64,000 nucleotides of DNA from NCBI GenBank assembly GCA_024689005.1, contig JAILDU010000043.1, positions 16,017 to 80,016 on the forward strand, written 5' to 3'. Numbering within the stretch: the stretch's first letter is position 1; each line of letters starts with the position of its first letter. The notes under the pieces were generated by a model. That model saw only the letters and a program-made list of their open reading frames with translations, did not search any database and had not been told where the DNA came from. This DNA is from Paludibacteraceae bacterium. GTDB lineage: Bacteria > Bacteroidota > Bacteroidia > Bacteroidales > Paludibacteraceae. Below, piece by piece: positions 58,010 through 64,000 of the stretch. The position numbers and the translations under genes were made by a program.

Positions 58010-59500
58010 TTAGTAGTTCAGCGCGAATACCACGCGTCCTGCACTCGGTTTGCCGGTAACGATACACTTGCCCGGCTCGTTCTTGTGACCCGGAAGGTCT
58101 GCCAAGGGGATGCAACGGATGGTTGCTTTGGTCTCGTCCTTGATGCGCTGCTCGGTCTCGGCTGTGCCGTCCCAGTGGGCGAGAAGGAAACCACCCTTCT
58201 TCAGTTCCTCTTTGAACTCCTCGTAACTATTCACCTCGCGGGTGTTAGCAATACGGAAATCAAGCGCCTTTTTCAGTAGGTTCTTCTGGATCTCCTCCAA
58301 CAGATTCTTGACAATATCTACGATTCCATCGAGCGAAATGGTCTCCTTGGTTTGCGTATCACGACGTGCAATTTCGATGGTGTTGTTCTCCAAGTCGCGG
58401 CCACCCATAGCCAAACGAACAGGCACACCCTTCAGTTCGTAGTCTGCGAACTTGTATCCCGGTGTATACTTGTCGTCAGTATCCACCTTAACGCGGATGC
58501 CGAGAGCCTTCAGTTGGTCAGCAATCGGGTTGAGTTTAGCCAATAGTTCGGCCAGCTGCTCTTCCTTCTTGTAGATAGGCACGATAACTACTTGTATCGG
58601 AGCCAAGTGCGGCGGCAAAACGAGTCCGTTGTCATCCGAGTGAGTCATGATCAGCGCACCCATCAAACGTGTCGAAACGCCCCAACTGGTTGCCCATACA
58701 TATTCGTACTTATTCTCCTTGTTGAGGAACTGTACGTCAAAACTCTTGGCGAAGTTCTGTCCCAAGAAATGGCTTGTGCCTGCCTGCAGAGCCTTTCCGT
58801 CTTGCATCATTGCTTCGATGCAATATGTATTCAGTGCACCGGCGAAACGCTCGTTAGGTGACTTAACACCCTTCACCACCGGAATAGCCATCACGTTCTC
58901 TGCAAAGTCTGCATAGACATCCAACATTTGGCGTGCGTAATCCTCGGCCTCCTCTTTGGTTGCGTGGGCAGTATGTCCTTCTTGCCAGAGGAACTCGGCC
59001 GTACGCAGGAAGAGGCGGGTACGCATCTCCCAACGCATAACGTTACACCACTGATTGCAGAGGATAGGCAGATCGCGGTAACTGTTAATCCAATTCTTAT
59101 ATGTGGACCAGATAATGGTCTCTGACGTCGGGCGGATAATGAGTTCCTCCTCCAGTTTGGCTTGTGGATCAACAACGACTCCTTTGCCGTTAGGGTCATT
59201 CATTAGTCGGTGGTGTGTAACCACAGCACATTCTTTAGCGAATCCCTCAACGTGCTCAGCCTCACGGCTAAGGAATGATTTGGGAATCAACAGAGGGAAA
59301 TAGGCATTCTTAACGCCTTGTTCTTTGAAACGACGGTCGAGTTCGGCCTGTATGCTCTCCCATATAGCATATCCATATGGTTTGATAACCATGCATCCAC
59401 GTACGGCGCTCTGTTCTGCCAAGTCTGCCTTGACAACCAGTTCGTTGTACCATTTGGAATAGTCCTCGCTGCGAGGAGTTAATTTCTGAAAATTAGCCAT
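58010..59500 (-). CDS. proS: Prolyl-tRNA synthetase
   Basis: '[48 protein letters not shown]'; 'RPTSETIIW'. Confidence 0.95.
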   Translation of the reverse strand: MANFQKLTPRSEDYSKWYNELVVKADLAEQSAVRGCMVIKPYGYAIWESIQAELDRRFKEQGVKNAYFPLLIPKSFLSREAEHVEGFAKECAVVTHHRLMNDPNGKGVVVDPQAKLEEELIIRPTSETIIWSTYKNWINSYRDLPILCNQWCNVMRWEMRTRLFLRTAEFLWQEGHTAHATKEEAEDYARQMLDVYADFAENVMAIPVVKGVKSPNERFAGALNTYCIEAMMQDGKALQAGTSHFLGQNFAKSFDVQFLNKENKYEYVWATSWGVSTRLMGALIMTHSDDNGLVLPPHLAPIQVVIVPIYKKEEQLAELLAKLNPIADQLKALGIRVKVDTDDKYTPGYKFADYELKGVPVRLAMGGRDLENNTIEIARRDTQTKETISLDGIVDIVKNLLEEIQKNLLKKALDFRIANTREVNSYEEFKEELKKGGFLLAHWDGTAETEQRIKDETKATIRCIPLADLPGHKNEPGKCIVTGKPSAGRVVFALNY

Positions 59501-59542
59501 TTATAATAGTTCTTTTATATACGTTTGCAAGAAAATCGGGTG

Positions 59543-59574
59543 CAAAATTACTACAAAAAAATGATATATGCAAA
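59543..59574 (-). promoter_or_regulatory. proS promoter
   Basis: Reverse complement TTTGCATATATCATTTTTTTGTAGTAATTTTGCACCCG, 20-nt spacer. Confidence 0.75.
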
Positions 59575-59693
59575 TGCGCAGGGTACTTTTCGTCAAAAAC
59601 AGAGGGTAATCATCCCTCTTTTTCTTTGTCCAATCCTCAAATACGCATCATTTAGGCTCGAGATAAGTCCGATTACTCAATAGATATGGATGT

Positions 59694-60191
59694 TTAGCAA
59701 ATGAGCCAAGCGTAGAGAACTGCTCCGATAAGGCATGGAATAAGTCCAATCAGCATGCCCCAACAGGATTGTATGAAGTGGTATTTCTTTTGGTGATATG
59801 CAGTGTCCATGTGTTCAGTCCCCGGTAGGCGTACTGATCTCATATTGGCAAATAAAACCCAATCCAAGAAGAAGCAATCGTACCAATCAATAATAAACCA
59901 CATGCCGTAGCCGACAGCAAAAGCAGACCAAAAATCATATGCCCCGGCTAGCCAAACTACCAGAAGAAGCAGCGCAAGTGCAACGAGTACGGCAAAGCCT
60001 TTTTTTAACAAAACAGTAAGGGAGAAGAATTTGGAAGGAATGCGTTCGTGTGTTTTGAAGTATTCCTCCTGAATATCTTCCGGATAATCGGCAATCCACC
60101 AAACCGGGTTTTTAACCAACGGGATGAGAATCATAGCAGTAAAAGCCGCAGTTAGCACAAGTGCTTCAATAATGATAATTGTCCAATTCAT
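59694..60191 (-). CDS. Integral membrane protein (165 aa)
   Basis: Several transmembrane-like segments. Confidence 0.6.
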   Translation of the reverse strand: MNWTIIIIEALVLTAAFTAMILIPLVKNPVWWIADYPEDIQEEYFKTHERIPSKFFSLTVLLKKGFAVLVALALLLLVVWLAGAYDFWSAFAVGYGMWFIIDWYDCFFLDWVLFANMRSVRLPGTEHMDTAYHQKKYHFIQSCWGMLIGLIPCLIGAVLYAWLIC

Positions 60192-60210
60192 TGTAGTTAT
60201 TAATTAGTGG

Positions 60211-60927
60211 CTATATACCGCACATGGTCTCATATAATCCCGGAATGAGTGATGTAGCGAGAATCTGTATTGCGGTAGCCAAGTCGATGACTGCGTGACC
60301 AATCATGACAGGAACGGGATTGCGTCTTTTGTAGTAATAGGCGCATAAAATAATAGTCAGCGGAAGGAATGACAGGAAGCGGTACAAAATGTATCGTCCG
60401 TCAACGAGAAAGGGAATAAAGCAGTGCTGAAAGGCATAGAAGAATGCCGGCACAAGTATAGCGGTGTATTTGTTTTTGATTTGATTAACACCGCATCCCA
60501 AGTATAATCCGTCTTCTGCAAAGACAGTAGATATAGGGAGCAACAGGATGTTGATGATGGCAATCCATTTAGGAATAGGCGCAATGATTACAGAAGGCGC
60601 ATAGAGAAAATTGTTGTAGCATAGGAAACCTGCTAAATACATGCCTGCCATGCCGATGAAGAGAATAATCAGTGTAATAAGCAAGACGGAGGTCCATCCG
60701 GTGGCTCCACGTTGATAATTGATCAGTTGCCCAAAAGTTAGGTTGCTTTTATGTGCAACATAGACGAGCAACATAATGGTTAATATATTTACTACTACAG
60801 CAATTATCGACCACCAGCGGCCGAGGCGTTCTACGTCGGTTTCGGTAATGAGAGCTCCGGCTAAGAACACAAATAAGAATTTAACAGACCGAACGGGCAA
60901 TAATATAGGTAATAACTTATTTTCCAC
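60211..60927 (-). CDS. CPBP-like intramembrane protease family protein with atypical first motif
   Basis: 'AEDGLYLGCG' in place of EExxxR; 'FFYAFQH'; 'IGHAVIDLAT'. Confidence 0.65.
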   Translation of the reverse strand: MENKLLPILLPVRSVKFLFVFLAGALITETDVERLGRWWSIIAVVVNILTIMLLVYVAHKSNLTFGQLINYQRGATGWTSVLLITLIILFIGMAGMYLAGFLCYNNFLYAPSVIIAPIPKWIAIINILLLPISTVFAEDGLYLGCGVNQIKNKYTAILVPAFFYAFQHCFIPFLVDGRYILYRFLSFLPLTIILCAYYYKRRNPVPVMIGHAVIDLATAIQILATSLIPGLYETMCGI

Positions 60928-60939
60928 GGAAGATGACTT

Positions 60940-61563
60940 TTATATTAGGATTTTGAGGTTATTGTCATACCATTGTCGGCATAGTGATTGGAGTTCGGGT
61001 TCGTTGCTGATTATGTCTCGCAAGATTTTCAGGTTGGCCACATTGCGTTCGCTATTAAGCCATAATTTAAGGTATCCTCCTTCCGCGTACTTCTCCTGCA
61101 GGTGTTCTTTACTTCGTTTGTATAGTGTATTGAAATCACCATTCGGAAAGAGTTTTGCACTATAGGCCATTGTCCGATGAATGACAAGAACCGGGTCAAT
61201 TTGTCTGTCCGCCTCAGCAACAATTGCTCCGTATATCGTACGTGGGGGATTTTTGCCACTGGCTCTATGGTCTTCTATTGCATCGCGCATTGTGAGCATT
61301 TGTCCTTCGGAAAACCATTGCCTCAATTGCTCGTCTGCCATGAGAATCTCTCCGGAACGGATATGGTGAGTCTCGCGGTCGTAGCGCAATCCCAAGTCGT
61401 GGTATGCAGCAATTACATAAGCCATCTGTGTATCTGCTCCATGCTGTTGAGCCAGATTAAGACTTTCGTCTATTACCATTTGCGCATGGTCGCGTTTGTG
61501 TCCTCCATCAAGCGAATCGTATTGCGGCAAGATAGTGGATTCTATGTACTGCTGTAGAGTCAT
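60940..61563 (-). CDS. HD-domain hydrolase
   Basis: 'GGHKRDHAQMVIDESL...AAYHDLGLRYDRETHHIRSGEI...EDHRAS'. Confidence 0.85.
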   Translation of the reverse strand: MTLQQYIESTILPQYDSLDGGHKRDHAQMVIDESLNLAQQHGADTQMAYVIAAYHDLGLRYDRETHHIRSGEILMADEQLRQWFSEGQMLTMRDAIEDHRASGKNPPRTIYGAIVAEADRQIDPVLVIHRTMAYSAKLFPNGDFNTLYKRSKEHLQEKYAEGGYLKLWLNSERNVANLKILRDIISNEPELQSLCRQWYDNNLKILI

Positions 61564-62009
61564 TGTTCTAATTGTAGGACTGAAAACGGCGGAATGGCGG
61601 TGGTAGTTGTTATTATTCCGTTAGTTGATACTTGTACAAAGAGGGACTGCGGGCCGTTGTGCAATAGCAAGAAAGGGACTGAAAGTCGTCGGTTGTAAGT
61701 GAGTGCCTGGTCCAGCGTTTTTTGTGTCAGAGGGACGGTGTCTGCTTTACATTCGATGATCAAGAGAGGTTGCATGGTTCGGTCGTAAACAACGGCATCT
61801 GCCCGGAACTGTTTTTTGTTCACTGCATATTGTTCGTTGCCAATAGTAAATGCGACCTCAACGGCAATGAGCGAAGCCGGATAGCCCAGCTGCTCCACCA
61901 ATCGGTGAAGCAACTGTTGGCGTACCCATTCTTCCGGGGTGAGTCTTACCCACTTGTGCCGCCAATCGCAGAACACTTGTTCTTTGTTATTGAAAATGCG
62001 CGTGCGCAC
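61560..62009 (-). CDS. HsdR N-terminal-like (PF13588-type) nuclease-fold protein
   Basis: 'LTPEEWVRQQLLHRLVEQLGYPASLIAVEVAF...RADAVVYDRTMQPLLIIECKA'. Confidence 0.85.
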   Translation of the reverse strand: MRTRIFNNKEQVFCDWRHKWVRLTPEEWVRQQLLHRLVEQLGYPASLIAVEVAFTIGNEQYAVNKKQFRADAVVYDRTMQPLLIIECKADTVPLTQKTLDQALTYNRRLSVPFLLLHNGPQSLFVQVSTNGIITTTTAIPPFSVLQLEQ

Positions 62010-63754
62010 TACTTGAGATAATTATCCTTCAAGGAACAGGTTCTGTTGAGCACGAGTTTCTCGGCTGTCGTGTCCGGATCAACAACGAAATAGCCTTGTT
62101 TGAGAAGCTGGTAGTGGTTCTCTTGGGCGATTCCATTGACGATAATAGGAGCGTGTAGTTCGCTACGCAGTGCGCCCTCCACCTTAATGTTCTTCACAAT
62201 CAGGCTATCCGGGTTGAGTAACTCGCGGAAATCTCCTTCTTCAGCACTTGGATTTTCTACAGCAAAGAGTCGGTCATACAAGCGTGCTTCGGCATCAATA
62301 CATGAATTGCATTCAACCCAGTTGATGGTAGCTTTTGTCTTGCGGTTACCACCTTCGGTACCTGATTTGGAATTCGGATCGTAGGTGGCATAGACGGTAG
62401 TGATATTGCCGTTAGCATCCTTGTCGCAGCCTATAGCCTGGATGATATAACTATTCTTGAGACGTACTTCGCGTCCGCCCGGAGAGAGACGATAGAACTT
62501 GTTGTCTGCTTCCTCCAGGAAGTCGCCGCGTTCGATCCACAACTCGCGTCCAAAACGAATCTCGCGTGTGCCAAGATCTTCGATTCCATCGATATTTTCT
62601 GCAGTCAGCGTCTCGCCTTCACCATTATAGTTGGTGATGATGAGTTTAACCGGATCAAAGATAGCGCAGACACGCGGAGCAGTTTCTTTGAGTGCTTCGC
62701 GGATAGTGTGTTCGAGTAGTCCTTGGTCAATCATTCCTTCGACCTTGGTATAACCGATACGATCCATGAAATCGCGAATAGCCTTAGGCGTATAACCACG
62801 ACGACGCAGACCACATACGGTCGGCATGCGCGGATCGTCCCAACCGGCTACAAGTCCTTCCTTAACTAACTGGAGCATCTTACGCTTGGACATCACAGTA
62901 TTGGTGATGTTGAGGCGGTTGAACTCGCGCTGTTTCGGACGATAGTTAGGTCCGTAAGGTGACAGCCCGGCGAAATTCTCTCCTGAAATCTGATCTATGA
63001 AATAGTCGTACAACGGGCGGTGCACTTCAAACTCCAATGTGCAGATAGAGTGGGTTACACCCTCAAAATAGTCAGATTGTCCGTGTGCAAAGTCGTACAT
63101 CGGGTACACATTCCATTTGCGACCAGTGCGGTGGTGAGGATGCGTAGTAATGATACGGTACATGATTGGGTCACGGAAGTGCATATTCGGGTTAGCCATG
63201 TCAATCTTAGCACGAAGAACCATTTTTCCGTCTTCTATCTCACCGCGTTGCATGGCTTCAAAGAGACGCAGGTTCTCCTCGATAGGGCGGTCGCGATAAG
63301 GCGAAGCAACACCCGGTTCGGTCGGAGTGCCTTTTTGCTCAGCGATTTGCTCTGCTGTCTGTTCGTCCACATAGGCCTTGCCTTCTTTAATAAAACGGAT
63401 AGCGAGGTCGTAGAGTTGCTGGAAATAATCGGAGGCATAATAGATATTGCCCCACTTAAATCCCAACCAAGCGATGTCCTGTTGGATGGAATCGACGTAT
63501 TCAACGTCTTCTTTGACCGGGTTGGTGTCATCGAAACGCAGGTTGCAGACACCATTGTATTTCTCAGCGATGCCGAAGTCCATGCAGATGGCCTTGACGT
63601 GGCCGATGTGCAGGTAGCCATTCGGCTCCGGCGGGAAACGGGTCTGGATACGTCCGTCGTTCACTCCCTCCGAGAGGTCTTTCTCCACAATCTGCTCAAT
63701 GAAGTTGAGCGATTTTTCTTCTTTGCCTTCAATAGGCATGTTTGTTTCTTCCAT
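62009..63754 (-). CDS. glnS: Glutaminyl-tRNA synthetase
   Basis: 'TRFPPEPNGYLHIGHVKAICMDFGIAEKYNGVCNLRFDDTNP', 'VMSKRKMLQLV'. Confidence 0.95.
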   Translation of the reverse strand: MEETNMPIEGKEEKSLNFIEQIVEKDLSEGVNDGRIQTRFPPEPNGYLHIGHVKAICMDFGIAEKYNGVCNLRFDDTNPVKEDVEYVDSIQQDIAWLGFKWGNIYYASDYFQQLYDLAIRFIKEGKAYVDEQTAEQIAEQKGTPTEPGVASPYRDRPIEENLRLFEAMQRGEIEDGKMVLRAKIDMANPNMHFRDPIMYRIITTHPHHRTGRKWNVYPMYDFAHGQSDYFEGVTHSICTLEFEVHRPLYDYFIDQISGENFAGLSPYGPNYRPKQREFNRLNITNTVMSKRKMLQLVKEGLVAGWDDPRMPTVCGLRRRGYTPKAIRDFMDRIGYTKVEGMIDQGLLEHTIREALKETAPRVCAIFDPVKLIITNYNGEGETLTAENIDGIEDLGTREIRFGRELWIERGDFLEEADNKFYRLSPGGREVRLKNSYIIQAIGCDKDANGNITTVYATYDPNSKSGTEGGNRKTKATINWVECNSCIDAEARLYDRLFAVENPSAEEGDFRELLNPDSLIVKNIKVEGALRSELHAPIIVNGIAQENHYQLLKQGYFVVDPDTTAEKLVLNRTCSLKDNYLK

Positions 63755-63770
63755 ATATGTAAGTATTTAA

Positions 63771-64000
63771 TTATTCGTAATATTCAATGACTCGTTCGGT
63801 AGTCGTTTTCGCAACTTTATGAGTGACTCCCTTTAGTATTAACCAATTGTCATATTTATCAAATTTAGAGTATTGCGCACTCATATTTGTTGATTCCATT
63901 TTAATTATATTTCCATTCTTATCAGCAGTATATTTTACGTTCCACGTCTTACCTTCTTTATCAGTAGCACGCTCTGTATAGCTTCCGTTGGGGTAGTATA
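63771..64000 (-). CDS. C-terminal part of a hypothetical protein (5' end beyond window)
   Basis: Open minus-strand frame to the window edge: ...YYPNGSYTERATDKEGKTWNVKYTADKNGNIIKMESTNMSAQYSKFDKYDNWLILKGVTHKVAKTTTERVIEYYE*. Confidence 0.6.
   Translation of the reverse strand, partial: YYPNGSYTERATDKEGKTWNVKYTADKNGNIIKMESTNMSAQYSKFDKYDNWLILKGVTHKVAKTTTERVIEYYE

Noticed and set aside
61560-62009. Restriction-modification system
   Set aside because: Only the HsdR-N-like domain is present (149 aa), with no helicase, HsdM or HsdS nearby; this short form is a stand-alone protein in many Bacteroidetes.

Overview
This looks like a chromosomal segment of a Bacteroidales-type bacterium. Supporting signs are TAnnTTTG promoters, a TonB receptor + DUF4249 pair, a SusC-like protein, OstA/SurA-like genes and T9SS-like C-terminal tails. 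Roughly 1-27.9 kb is a surface/outer-membrane locus. It holds a 3285-aa and a 1620-aa modular protein (jelly-roll/choice-of-anchor-J-like plus FnIII-like modules), two tandem ~1.1k-aa paralogues, one stand-alone barrel protein and two barrel + regulatory-like domain + OmpA fusions. About 27.9-30.1 kb is a small accessory island (DUF3987-like protein, short conserved protein, inverted repeats) flanked by short tandem repeats. From about 30.2 kb onward the genes are mostly core: miaA, GT3-like glycogen synthase, C69 peptidase, SurA-like proteins, OstA-like, dnaG, radical SAM, glycosyltransferase, TonB receptor/DUF4249, tRNA-Glu, rpsT, orphan SusC-like, NlpC/P60, phoH, rmlA, glmM, surE, proS, CPBP-like, HD, HsdR-N-like, glnS. 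The least expected signals are two families of short phased repeats. One is a 7-bp family found between genes and also inside coding regions, where it encodes parts of signal peptides and linkers. The other is an 11-bp-period family whose unit sequence is specific to each locus and which lies upstream of genes. There is also a gap-free 85-bp duplicated promoter element upstream of the two largest surface genes. All calls were made by eye from the sequence; no database search was run.
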